64,000 bases of DNA from an uncultured Clostridia bacterium (GTDB lineage Bacteria; Bacillota; Clostridia; Oscillospirales; Acutalibacteraceae), in contig CANQZA010000002.1 of NCBI GenBank assembly GCA_947628175.1, forward strand, positions 16,033 to 80,032. Direction: 5' to 3'. A program made the position numbers and the translations under genes. Shown here piece by piece: positions 43,739 through 51,650 of the stretch. The first letter of the stretch is position 1. The number at the start of each line of letters is the position of its first letter. The notes under the pieces were generated by a model. The model was not told where the DNA came from. It searched no databases and saw only the letters and a list, made by a program, of their open reading frames with translations.

Positions 43739-44449
43739 ATGACTGTTTACAAGGCGTTCAGAAATTTTATAGCCGCTGTGATTGTTGTTTCGATTCTCCT
43801 GGGCGGAGCGGCCGCAGGCGCAGTATGCTACAAAGCCTTTTTCGGCGAACAGAGCACCTATGCGCTTTCAAAGCTGGGCTCAACAGGAGACGAGGTAAGG
43901 TCTATACAAAAAAAGCTGTCCCAGCTCGGATATTACAAGGGCTCGGTTGACGGAATTTACGGCAGTGCCACGAAATCGGCAGTTACCGCCTTTCAGCGCA
44001 ACTGCGGTATAACGGCAGACGGTATCTGCGGAAAGCAGACACTGCTCTATCTGGGGCTTGGAGGCGGCAGCGGTTCTTCCGCGAACACACAGTATTCAAG
44101 CTCTGATGTAGAGCTTCTTGCAAAAGTAATAAGCGCCGAAGCAAGGGGCGAGTCATATGAGGGGCAGGTTGCCGTAGGCGCGGTAATTCTCAACAGAGTC
44201 AAGCACCCGTCCTTTCCTGATTCCATCAGCGGTGTTGTTTATCAAAACGGTGCATTTTCGTGCGTCAATGACTCAAACTGGTATGCGGCCGTTACGGATT
44301 CCGCAAAAAGAGCGGCGGTTGACGCGATTAACGGCTGGGATCCGTCGGGCGGAGCAATATACTATTTTAACGCAAAAAAGACAAACGACGCATTTATGCA
44401 TTCCCGCCCCGTTGTGAGAACGATCGGCGACCATAAATTCTGCGTATAG
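43739..44449 (+). CDS. sleB: Spore cortex-lytic enzyme SleB-like cell wall hydrolase
   Basis: The start is ATG 43739 with an aaagg...ggtgatt ribosome site; an in-frame ATG at 43730 is too close to aaagga. The 236-residue protein has an N-terminal membrane/signal helix (about residues 9-30). A peptidoglycan-binding domain (STGDEVRSIQKKLSQLGYYKG to LYLGL) and a C-terminal hydrolase_2 domain (LLAKVISAEARGESYEGQVAVGAVILNRVKHPSFP) follow. SleB is a lytic transglycosylase acting on cortex muramic-lactam during germination, so it implies an endospore former. No YpeB gene is adjacent. Confidence 0.92.
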   Translation: MTVYKAFRNFIAAVIVVSILLGGAAAGAVCYKAFFGEQSTYALSKLGSTGDEVRSIQKKLSQLGYYKGSVDGIYGSATKSAVTAFQRNCGITADGICGKQTLLYLGLGGGSGSSANTQYSSSDVELLAKVISAEARGESYEGQVAVGAVILNRVKHPSFPDSISGVVYQNGAFSCVNDSNWYAAVTDSAKRAAVDAINGWDPSGGAIYYFNAKKTNDAFMHSRPVVRTIGDHKFCV

Positions 44450-44472
44450 CTTTCTGAATTAGTTATGCAGAA

Positions 44473-44511
44473 AAGGGGCTGTCTGAGCTGTTATTGCAAC
44501 GCAGGCAGTCC
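44473..44511 (+). terminator. Imperfect hairpin after sleB
   Basis: GGGGCTGTCTG pairs imperfectly with CAGGCAGTCCC around a GTTATTGCAACG loop. It has no clear T run, but the position between convergent genes suggests a terminator. Confidence 0.5.
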
Positions 44512-44555
44512 CTTGTACCGTCTATATGAGATACGCTGTCAGGCTTTTTCGTTTT

Positions 44556-46532
44556 TTAAAGCACCGGCGGCTGTTTTTTTATTATCATTGTTCTGAGTGA
44601 ATTTGCAATGGCAATCAGGCATACGCCTACATCTCCGAAAACAGCAAGCCACATGGCGTTTTCATCAAAAACGCCTGCCGCACAGCCTATGATTATGAGT
44701 ATTTTAACGATGAGAGAAAAGGCAATGTTTTCACGGACAATGCGGACTGTTTTTTGGGCGATTTTTCTGCCGAGCGGAATTTTTGAAAGCGAGTCGCCCA
44801 TTATAACCATATCCGACGCCTCAATCGCAATATCCGAGCCGGCCGCGCCCATTGCAATTCCCAGATCCGCCGCCGCGAGAACGGGAGCGTCGTTAATTCC
44901 ATCGCCTGTGTAAAGGACGGTTGAGCCGTTTCTTTTAAGCTCCTTTACTTTTTCCACCTTTTCTTCGGGCATAAGCCTTGAATAGACGGTGTGAATTCCC
45001 GCCTTTGCGGCGATATCTCTTGCGATAGGCGCCTTGTCACCCGTTAGCATAACGGTTTTTGTTATTCCCGCGTCACGCATAGCCGCAATGGCGCGGCGGC
45101 TGTCCTCCTTTATTATATCGGCAAAGACGATGTCGCCCAAAAACTCCGATTCGCTGCAACAGTACACGGCTGTTCCGATTGCCTGCGTTTCCGTGAATGC
45201 AACGCCTGCCTCTTTCATCATTTTCTCGTTGCCGACAAAATATTTTTTGCCGTCAACAACTGCCGAAACGCCCATCCCCGCATAGTTTTTCGCGTCCTCT
45301 ATAACACATTCGTCCGCATATTGCCCGAAAGCAAGGCAAATGGATTTTGCGAGCGGATGGTTGGAATACCTTTCACACGCGGCTATAATTTTAAGAAGCT
45401 CCCTGTGCTGATTGTCATGGCAGCGGCAGTTAAAGCATTCGCATTTTACATATTCAAATTTACCGCTTGTTATTGTTCCGGTTTTGTCAAATACGCCCGT
45501 ATCGACTTTTGCAAGCACCTCAAGATAATTGCCGCCCTTGACGAGTATGCCCTCCTTGGAGCAGGCGCCGATACCGCCGAAAAAGCCGAGCGGAATGGAA
45601 ATTACAAGCGCACACGGGCAGGAGACAACAAGCGCCGAAAGTCCTCTGTATATCCATTCACTCCAGCTCTGATTAAAGAAAAGCGGGGGAATCAGAACAA
45701 TACAGAGCGCGGCAAGACATACAATGGGTGTATATATTTTTGCAAATCGTGTTATGAATTTTTCCGTATGACTCTTTTTTTCCTGTGTATCCTCAAGCAA
45801 ATCAAGTATTTTTGCAACCGTTGAGTCCTTGTATTCTTTGATCGCGCGTATCTTCAGAGCACCGTCCGTATTGACACAGCCCGCGAGAATCTTATCTCCC
45901 ACACCCTTTGAAAGGGGGATGGATTCTCCGGTCAGAGCTTTCATATCAATCTGTGCCGAGCCTTCGATTATTTCGCCGTCAAGGTCTATCCTGTCGCCCG
46001 GTCTTGCTATGATGACTTCCCCGGCTTTGACCTCCTCCGGATTTAAAACAATCTCCTGATTATTTCGCACAACCGTGACCTGCGAGGGCTTGAGCTCCAG
46101 CATATCCTTTATGGATTTTCTGCTCCTTGCGACAGCGAGTCCCTGCAAAAATTCGCCTATTGTATAAAGCAGCATAACGGCGCAGCCTTCGGAGTATTCC
46201 CTGATTGCAAAGGCGCCGATCGACGCAATGCTCATTAAAAAGTTTTCGTTAAAGATGTTGCCTTTTATAACACCCTCGACAGCCTCCCGGACCACCTCAA
46301 AGCCGACGATAAGATATGAAATAAGGTAGCATATCAGGTAAACAAATTCAGGCAGCTTTGTACATTCGCTTATTATGTATCCCGCGGCAAAAAAAGCTCC
46401 TCCGGCCGCGATTTTAAAAATAAATTCTTTTTTATTGATGTTTTCGTGGTTATGACCGCAGCCGCAGTCCGATCCGTGATGCTCATGCGCACAGCAGTCG
46501 TCATGGCAGTGCTCGTGATGATGTTCTGACAT
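44556..46532 (-). CDS. Zn/Cd/Pb-translocating P1B-type ATPase (CadA/ZntA-like)
   Basis: The 658-residue protein starts with a His/Cys-rich metal-binding tail (MSEHHHEHCHDDCCAHEHHGSDCGCGHNH) instead of a classical HMA domain. The P-type ATPase features follow: TGES, SCPCALVISIPLGFFGG (CPC metal site), DKTGTIT with the phosphorylated Asp, HPLA and GDGINDAPVLAAADLGIAMG. It pumps Zn2+, Cd2+ or Pb2+ out of the cell. It is downstream of an ArsR repressor gene, with only 2 bp between them, and both are controlled by a palindromic operator. Confidence 0.93.
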   Translation of the reverse strand: MSEHHHEHCHDDCCAHEHHGSDCGCGHNHENINKKEFIFKIAAGGAFFAAGYIISECTKLPEFVYLICYLISYLIVGFEVVREAVEGVIKGNIFNENFLMSIASIGAFAIREYSEGCAVMLLYTIGEFLQGLAVARSRKSIKDMLELKPSQVTVVRNNQEIVLNPEEVKAGEVIIARPGDRIDLDGEIIEGSAQIDMKALTGESIPLSKGVGDKILAGCVNTDGALKIRAIKEYKDSTVAKILDLLEDTQEKKSHTEKFITRFAKIYTPIVCLAALCIVLIPPLFFNQSWSEWIYRGLSALVVSCPCALVISIPLGFFGGIGACSKEGILVKGGNYLEVLAKVDTGVFDKTGTITSGKFEYVKCECFNCRCHDNQHRELLKIIAACERYSNHPLAKSICLAFGQYADECVIEDAKNYAGMGVSAVVDGKKYFVGNEKMMKEAGVAFTETQAIGTAVYCCSESEFLGDIVFADIIKEDSRRAIAAMRDAGITKTVMLTGDKAPIARDIAAKAGIHTVYSRLMPEEKVEKVKELKRNGSTVLYTGDGINDAPVLAAADLGIAMGAAGSDIAIEASDMVIMGDSLSKIPLGRKIAQKTVRIVRENIAFSLIVKILIIIGCAAGVFDENAMWLAVFGDVGVCLIAIANSLRTMIIKKQPPVL

Positions 46533-46534
46533 AA

Positions 46535-46831
46535 TTATTCCTCCACATGTTCTGTTGCACAGTTAATAATGGTTTTTACATGGTCGTCCGCAAGGGAATA
46601 GATCATGCTTTTCCCCTCACGCCTGTATTTAATAAGATGATTTTGCTTTAATATTCTGAGCTGATGTGATATTGCCGTTTGTGACATCTGAAGCATCTGC
46701 GCAATTTCGCTCACGCAAAACTCACCGTCAAACATGGCAACCAGTATCCGTATTCGTGTTGAGTCGGAGAAAACCTTAAACAAATCAGCCAAATCATAAA
46801 CAAGTTCGTCGTCGATATTTTCACAGTCCAT
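46535..46831 (-). CDS. ArsR/SmtB-family metal-responsive repressor (CzrA/CadC-like)
   Basis: The start is MDCENIDDELVYDLADLF at 46831, preceded by gaggagg, giving 98 residues. The winged helix has FKVFSDSTRIRILVAMFDGEFCVSEIAQMLQMSQTAISHQLRILKQ. The C-terminal helix carries D-x-H and H-x-x-E (ADDHVKTIINCATEHVEE), the alpha-5 zinc site of SmtB/CzrA sensors. A single Cys (FCVSE) is left of the alpha-3 site, so it is probably a zinc sensor. It represses itself and the ATPase; metal binding releases the operator just upstream. Confidence 0.93.
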   Translation of the reverse strand: MDCENIDDELVYDLADLFKVFSDSTRIRILVAMFDGEFCVSEIAQMLQMSQTAISHQLRILKQNHLIKYRREGKSMIYSLADDHVKTIINCATEHVEE

Positions 46832-46844
46832 ATATGTACCTCCT

Positions 46845-46870
46845 CTCATATGAACAAGTGTTCATATGAG
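46845..46870. promoter_or_regulatory. ArsR-type operator (perfect 12-2-12 palindrome)
   Basis: CTCATATGAACA-AG-TGTTCATATGAG is a perfect inverted repeat matching the TGAACA...TGTTCA core of SmtB/CzrA operators. It lies between the -10 and the ribosome site of the repressor gene, so binding would block transcription. Confidence 0.9.
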
Positions 46871-46871
46871 C

Positions 46872-46900
46872 ATTATATGCTATTTTTCAAATAATGTCAA
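46872..46900 (-). promoter_or_regulatory. SigA-type promoter of the arsR-ATPase operon
   Basis: On the minus strand TTGACA (46895-46900) and TATAAT (46872-46877) are exactly 17 bp apart, a perfect consensus. It overlaps the last codons of the upstream yetF-like gene, and the operator follows the -10 directly. Confidence 0.88.
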
Positions 46901-47551
46901 GCTGTTATTTGCATCTACTGTCGCGAGGAGTATATTTTCAATTTTTTTATTCTGTGCTTTGACCTGTTTTTCAAGCTCCTTTTTTGTCATACCGGCATTT
47001 TTAAGGTCGTTTTCCATAATTTTTCCGTCGATAATAACATTTATGCAAAGCCCCTCTCTCACGGGCGCAAAGTTAAAATCCTTGGGATTGAGCTGTCTTT
47101 TGAGCGGCATCGGCTGAAAGCTGATTTTGCCCGTGTTTTCCATAATGGCGTAATCAATGTCGCCGATATTGAAATATCCGTTTATTCTCGCGCTGGCAAG
47201 CAAATCGTCAATATCTATTCTTGCTTTTTTGATATTGTCCTTTATGATTTTGCCCTTTTCTATTAATATTATAGGTCTGCCGGAGATAAACTTTCGCGCC
47301 TTGATGCTTTTTTGTGAGAGGAGAGACAGCGACAGCCCGATTATGCCGTAAATGAGCATTGCGGTGATACCCTTCCACCACTCTATGTCAATATTTGTTG
47401 ACATTTCCGCTGCGACCGAGCCTATTGTTATTCCTACAACATAATCAAAAAAGCTCAATTCGCTTATCTGCCTGTACCCTATAATTTTTGTTATTGCGAA
47501 CAAAACGACAACCGAAGCGAGAGACAATAATACAATATATAAAAATTCCAT
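46880..47551 (-). CDS. YetF/DUF421 family membrane protein
   Basis: The start is MEFLYIVLLSLASVVVLF (47551), giving 223 residues. Three N-terminal membrane helices contain the family motif ISELSFFDYVVGITIGSVAAEM, and a cytoplasmic domain has RPIILIEKGKIIKDNIKKARIDIDDLLASAR. Bacillus YetF-type proteins are spore or membrane proteins of poorly known function, some linked to germination or spore resistance. A 13-bp inverted repeat surrounds the start codon. The 3' end carries the arsR promoter. Confidence 0.88.
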   Translation of the reverse strand: MEFLYIVLLSLASVVVLFAITKIIGYRQISELSFFDYVVGITIGSVAAEMSTNIDIEWWKGITAMLIYGIIGLSLSLLSQKSIKARKFISGRPIILIEKGKIIKDNIKKARIDIDDLLASARINGYFNIGDIDYAIMENTGKISFQPMPLKRQLNPKDFNFAPVREGLCINVIIDGKIMENDLKNAGMTKKELEKQVKAQNKKIENILLATVDANNSLTLFEK

Positions 47552-47591
47552 AAAATCACCTTGCATTATTTTAGGCAGATTTTATGGAATT
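47546..47591 (-). promoter_or_regulatory. Inverted repeat covering the yetF-like start codon
   Basis: ATTCCATAAAATC (47546-47558) and GATTTTATGGAAT (47579-47591) are perfect 13-bp inverted copies around a 20-nt loop. On the minus-strand mRNA the second arm contains the GGTGATTTTATG ribosome site and start, so the hairpin could mask translation initiation. Confidence 0.65.
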
Positions 47592-47640
47592 ATGTATTAA
47601 AAAAGAAGAACATGAATTTATGCGCTTTTTTAAGAAAATG

Positions 47641-49227
47641 TTATTCGGTCGGGGAATAGCCGCTGTCGAGCGACTGAATAACCTTTACCGATTCGTCAAT
47701 AATATTTTGGTATTGTGTTTCGTTTTTGCCCGAAAGGTAGGTTATCTGATATTGCGAGGCGTCAAACGATGTATCCTCGTCGTTGAGAAACATCGGGACC
47801 TGATAACCCTTCCGGCTGAACTGTGACTGATAAACATATTCATCATCTATATAATAATCCCTGTAGCCGTAGTTATACTCCATTCTGGCATTATATACCG
47901 AATCAAATCCTTCACCCTTCATACGGTAAATTCTTGAGGAAGCGGTATATGCGTACTGCGTTTCATATGAATAGGTGTTGACGCAGATCTGTATATTTTT
48001 TGTATTTTTTTTGAGCATTACAAAATTGGCGTCGGTATTGTCCATGAGAGAGGAAACGGAATTTTTGGAGAAGATTTTTTTTGCGACGGTGCCGTTCCAG
48101 TTATATACCTCCATACAGTAAACGGGCTCCTCGACAATATAAAATTCACCGCTGTAGGAATTCGTACGGCTTTGGCGCATTTTTCTTCTGTACACAAGAA
48201 ACAGCTCCTCGTTGCCGTCGCCATTGAAGTCCGTCAGCGAAACAAGCGCGAGACCGTCTATGTATGATGCGCCGTCCTCGGTGACAATCTTTGCCCTGCC
48301 GTATTTCTGGTTTCGGCTTTCAACAATTTCATAATACGCTTCGGCCTTGAGCTGTGCATCCGTTTTTCTGCTTTCAAGCTCTGCAAGGGACTGAATTGAA
48401 AAGCTGTCGATATTTTGTGTGACCGTTTCCGTAATCACCTCAGCCTTTGATTTTCTGAGTACGGACAGCCGTATTGTTTCAAAATCCGAAGCGTTTATCT
48501 TATCGTCAATATAGTATATGTCGTCTTTATAATCATATTTGCAGTCGGAATCCCTTTTGAATTTGTTTCCCCTGAGCGCAAACAGCTCTGTTTTTTCGGG
48601 CGTATCCGGTTTTGATTTACATATATAGTATTTGCTGTTTTTATGATAAAAGCCTACCCACGCTCCGTCTTTTTCGTTTTTTGTGGAGTTTGCCTTGTCG
48701 CTGTAGAACTTAACAAATTTCTTTTTGTGATAGCCCCACACTTCAAGATAGTAAACATTTTTTTCGTTATAGCATATCATAAGCTCGTCTGAGCCGTCGT
48801 TGTCAAAATCCATCTGCCTTGCGTAGCAGAGCCCTGTCAGGCGGGCGGTATTTTCGCCGTATTTTTTCGCATCAAGGCTCTCCCACTTGACCGTGCCGAG
48901 TTTAACCATATAATCGGTGCATACCGTGCCCGCGTCCTTGCAGAATTGATCGTTTTTTTCATTCTGTGCATTGATCGCGTGCATAAAAATAAGAACAAAC
49001 AACAATACAAATATTAAAAACAGCACAAAGGCAAGCAGTTTAAGCAACCGTCTTTTGATGTCGGGAAGTCCGTGCAGCCTTTCAGCCAGTTCTCCGCTCA
49101 TAACATAATGAACCGCAGTGCCTATAAAATCGGCAATTTCGCGAAAATCTATATCAGGCAGTGAAAAACGGCACTTTTTGCGAATATCCTCCTGGGGGTC
49201 ATCATCAAAATAATTATACCTTTTCAC
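47641..49227 (-). CDS. Membrane-anchored extracellular protein with FG-GAP/VCBS-type motifs
   Basis: The 528-residue protein has a cytoplasmic N-terminus (about 60 residues), one strong membrane helix (about residues 63-85) and a large outside domain. Two calcium-binding-like repeats are visible: QMDFDNDGSDELMICYN (about residue 138) and LTDFNGDGNEELFLVYRR (about residue 332), typical of FG-GAP/VCBS beta-propeller blades. The rest is Tyr/Lys/Asp-rich with no catalytic motif that I recognise. It may be a surface receptor or adhesin. It is transcribed alone, ahead of the yetF-like gene on the same strand. Confidence 0.65.
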   Translation of the reverse strand: MKRYNYFDDDPQEDIRKKCRFSLPDIDFREIADFIGTAVHYVMSGELAERLHGLPDIKRRLLKLLAFVLFLIFVLLFVLIFMHAINAQNEKNDQFCKDAGTVCTDYMVKLGTVKWESLDAKKYGENTARLTGLCYARQMDFDNDGSDELMICYNEKNVYYLEVWGYHKKKFVKFYSDKANSTKNEKDGAWVGFYHKNSKYYICKSKPDTPEKTELFALRGNKFKRDSDCKYDYKDDIYYIDDKINASDFETIRLSVLRKSKAEVITETVTQNIDSFSIQSLAELESRKTDAQLKAEAYYEIVESRNQKYGRAKIVTEDGASYIDGLALVSLTDFNGDGNEELFLVYRRKMRQSRTNSYSGEFYIVEEPVYCMEVYNWNGTVAKKIFSKNSVSSLMDNTDANFVMLKKNTKNIQICVNTYSYETQYAYTASSRIYRMKGEGFDSVYNARMEYNYGYRDYYIDDEYVYQSQFSRKGYQVPMFLNDEDTSFDASQYQITYLSGKNETQYQNIIDESVKVIQSLDSGYSPTE

Positions 49228-49342
49228 CTTTTCACCGCCTTTTCGGTATTGTTATGAAGCAATTTTAACATATAATGCGCATATTGGCAATAAGCAATAA
49301 ATTATATGTCCGCGCCTTCGCGATAAGCACCCGTACCGTGAT

Positions 49343-49371
49343 AAAAAATAAAACCGGCTCAAAAAGCCGGC
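49343..49371 (-). terminator. Terminator after tRNA-Gly
   Basis: AGCCGGCT and AGCCGGT-type arms form a hairpin followed on the minus strand by TTTTATTTTTT, just after the tRNA 3' end. Confidence 0.85.
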
Positions 49372-49374
49372 TTG

Positions 49375-49450
49375 TGGAGCGGATGACGAGGCTCGAACTC
49401 GCTACCTCAACCTTGGCAAGGTTGCGCTCTACCGGGTGAGCTACATCCGC
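49375..49450 (-). tRNA. tRNA-Gly (GCC)
   Basis: The 76-nt minus-strand sequence folds as a tRNA. GCGGATG pairs with CATCCGC in the acceptor stem, the D-loop contains AGCTCACCCGGTAGAGC, the anticodon loop is CTTGCCAAG with anticodon GCC, and the T-arm holds GTTCGAGC. The 3' CCA is encoded. It is a single tRNA gene with its own terminator. Confidence 0.97.
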
Positions 49451-49527
49451 AAATGCAAGAATAATTATACATACGGCAACTTTTTTTGTCAAGAGATTTA
49501 CAAGAGATTTATTTTAAAAAATTCCTG

Positions 49528-49556
49528 TTTACAGAATTAAATATTTTTGATACAAT
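49528..49556 (+). promoter_or_regulatory. SigA-type promoter ahead of the dnaD-like gene
   Basis: TTTACA (49528-49533) and TACAAT (49551-49556) are 17 bp apart, about 50 bp before the start codon. Confidence 0.7.
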
Positions 49557-49608
49557 TAAATTCCACACGAAAAATAAGTAAATTTGTAAAAAGGGGGCGT
49601 GCCGGCGT

Positions 49609-50607
49609 ATGGATTACAGAATTTCACCGTTTTGCGATATCTGGAACGACGGCATATTCAATGTGCCGAATATTCTGGTTGACAGATACATAAAGCTGGC
49701 AAGCGAATACCAGCTCAAAGCATTGCTGTTGGTTTTAAGAAACGGCGGGCAGTCCTCCTCATCCTACATAGCAAAGGCACTTGGTCAGACGGTGCGTGAT
49801 GTCGAAGCTCTTATGGAATTCTGGACAGACGAGGGCGTTTTGTCATCAGGCGACGCGCAGTCCGACCATTCTGTGACCGAGCAGAAAAAGGAGCATATCG
49901 GCAAGCCTGAGGAGAAACGGGAAACAAAAGAGATGCTCTCGCCCACGCGTCTTTCTCCGAAGGATATCGTCACTCTGTCACGAGAGGACGAAAGGATACA
50001 GTTTTTGCTCTGTGAGGCGCAGAAGGTACTTGGCAGAACCATAAGCCACGCCGAGCAGGAAATGCTTGTGAATATGGTCGGCTATTACGGGCTGAAAGTT
50101 GAGATTATACTTATGATTCTCGAATTTTACCGCTCTGAAAGAGAAAAGGGAAGGTCTATCGGAATATCGTATGTAAACGCGATGGCAAAAAATTGGTCAG
50201 ATGAGGGAATAGAAACGATTGACGAGGCGGAGGAAAAGCTTGAATCAATAGCCAGAAGCAATCGCCTGTGGAATGAAATCGTTTCAATAACCGGTATCCG
50301 CCACAGGCGCCCCACCGCGAAGCAGAGGGAAATGGTTGAGGCATGGTTCTGCGATTTTGATATAACAATGATTACGCTTGCCGCCGATATAATGAAAGAG
50401 AATACATCCGAACCAAAGCTTACCTATATGAACACCGTTTTAAAAAAATGGAAGAAAAAGGGAATCACCTCTCCGCTTGAGGTCAAACGCGAGCAGGAGG
50501 AATTCGCGAAGCAGAAAGAGGATAAAAAGGAAAGCAGGCTTAAGGGCACGCCCTCGTATGATCTTGAGGAAATCAAACGAGCCGCAATGCATAACACCGA
50601 AATTTAA
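49609..50607 (+). CDS. DnaD-domain primosome protein
   Basis: The 332-residue protein has an N-terminal winged-helix-like part (FNVPNILVDRYIKLASEYQLKALLLVLRNGG). A charged linker and two DnaD/DnaB2 domains follow (about residues 120-200 and 210-290), with AEEKLESIARSNRLWNEIVSITGI and YMNTVLKKWKKKGI, close to the YxxxI-like signature. DnaD proteins remodel the origin and help load the helicase in low-GC Gram-positives. It is followed 14 bp later by a DnaC/DnaI-like ATPase, forming a replication-restart or initiation pair. Confidence 0.85.
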   Translation: MDYRISPFCDIWNDGIFNVPNILVDRYIKLASEYQLKALLLVLRNGGQSSSSYIAKALGQTVRDVEALMEFWTDEGVLSSGDAQSDHSVTEQKKEHIGKPEEKRETKEMLSPTRLSPKDIVTLSREDERIQFLLCEAQKVLGRTISHAEQEMLVNMVGYYGLKVEIILMILEFYRSEREKGRSIGISYVNAMAKNWSDEGIETIDEAEEKLESIARSNRLWNEIVSITGIRHRRPTAKQREMVEAWFCDFDITMITLAADIMKENTSEPKLTYMNTVLKKWKKKGITSPLEVKREQEEFAKQKEDKKESRLKGTPSYDLEEIKRAAMHNTEI

Positions 50608-50621
50608 AAGGAGGCGCAGAG

Positions 50622-51593
50622 ATGTCGTATTCACAGGCTGTTTACCGGCGCGCGCAGGAAATACTTGAGCGCCGCAGGGAAAAGGCGTCGCTGCAGGCGC
50701 AGGAAAGATTTGACGAAATAGAAAAAAAACTGCCTGAGCTTGAAGAAATCAGACAGAAGCTTTCACGCACGGGGCTTGAAATATCAAAGGTATTTCTTTA
50801 CGGCGGTGATAAACAGGAAAGAATGGACGCTCTTATGCAGAAAAATCTTGAACTGCAGGAGCGGAAAAAGAAGATATTAACGCAAAACGGCTATGATGAG
50901 GACGCACTCTCCGTTCAGTATATCTGCCCTGTTTGCGGGGATACAGGCTTTGTAAAAAACAGGTTATGCCGCTGCCACAGGGAGCTTTTAAAAGATATTG
51001 AAAGAGAAAACATAGCAAAAATTGCACCCATTGACGCGTGTACTTTTGAAAATTTCAATGTTGATTACTATCCGCGGGAGGCTCTTGAAAACGGCGTTTC
51101 ACCGAGGGAGAAGGCAAAAAAAATCAAAGATAGCTGCCGCAGGTATGCGTCCAATTTTGCCGTCGGCTCGCCTAATCTTTTGCTGATGGGCGGCACGGGG
51201 CTCGGTAAAACACATCTTTCGCTTGCCATTGCAAATACCGTAATCAATAAGGGATACAGCGTTATTTACGGCACGGCTCAGAATATACTGAATGATTTGC
51301 AAAACGAAAATTTCGGCAGAACGGACAATATAAGATATTATGAAAGAGCCGTTTTAAACTGCGACCTGCTGATTATTGACGATTTGGGCACCGAATTTAA
51401 AAATTCGTATTCCGTTGCCTGCCTTTATAATATTATAAATTCACGCCTTTGCGCCAGACTTTCCACAATTATTTCAACCAATTTCAGCTTTGATGAGATT
51501 GATGAAAAATACGACCAGCGCATCACTTCACGCATAACGGGAGAGTACAGCACCCTTGTTCTTGAGGGCAGGGATATAAGATATATGAAATAA
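50622..51593 (+). CDS. DnaC/DnaI-like replicative helicase loader ATPase
   Basis: The 323-residue protein has a coiled N-terminal region, a four-cysteine-type zinc module (YICPVCGDTGFVKNRLCRCH, about residues 105-124), then an AAA+ ATPase. The ATPase shows LLLMGGTGLGKTHLSLAIANTVI (Walker A), DLLIIDDLGTE (Walker B) and SRLCARLSTIISTNFSFDEI, with an arginine-bearing RITSRI near the end. It loads the DnaB-type helicase. The partner DnaD-like gene is directly upstream. A bidirectional terminator follows. Confidence 0.88.
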   Translation: MSYSQAVYRRAQEILERRREKASLQAQERFDEIEKKLPELEEIRQKLSRTGLEISKVFLYGGDKQERMDALMQKNLELQERKKKILTQNGYDEDALSVQYICPVCGDTGFVKNRLCRCHRELLKDIERENIAKIAPIDACTFENFNVDYYPREALENGVSPREKAKKIKDSCRRYASNFAVGSPNLLLMGGTGLGKTHLSLAIANTVINKGYSVIYGTAQNILNDLQNENFGRTDNIRYYERAVLNCDLLIIDDLGTEFKNSYSVACLYNIINSRLCARLSTIISTNFSFDEIDEKYDQRITSRITGEYSTLVLEGRDIRYMK

Positions 51594-51614
51594 TCTGTCT
51601 ATGATGAAAAAAGA

Positions 51615-51646
51615 CTGTCTTGGTTTTTTCCAAGACAGCTTTTTGC
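51615..51646. terminator. Bidirectional terminator between dnaC-like and S1-domain genes
   Basis: CTGTCTTGG and CCAAGACAG form a perfect 9-bp stem with a T-rich loop, with A runs before and T runs after. It sits between convergent genes. Confidence 0.88.
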
Positions 51647-51650
51647 TTTT

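Larger units (their letters stand above)
49228..49608. other. Gap with tRNA-Gly, its terminator and the dnaD promoter
   Basis: This 381-bp gap holds tRNA-Gly on the minus strand with a terminator behind it, then a short direct repeat (caagagattta, near 49491-49512), then the plus-strand promoter for the DnaD-like gene. No protein gene is seen. Confidence 0.8.

Noticed and set aside
47584-47826. Plus-strand 80-residue ORF opposite the FG-GAP gene end
   Set aside because: Most of it is antisense to a real gene, and its start lies in the inverted repeat of the yetF-like leader without its own ribosome site.
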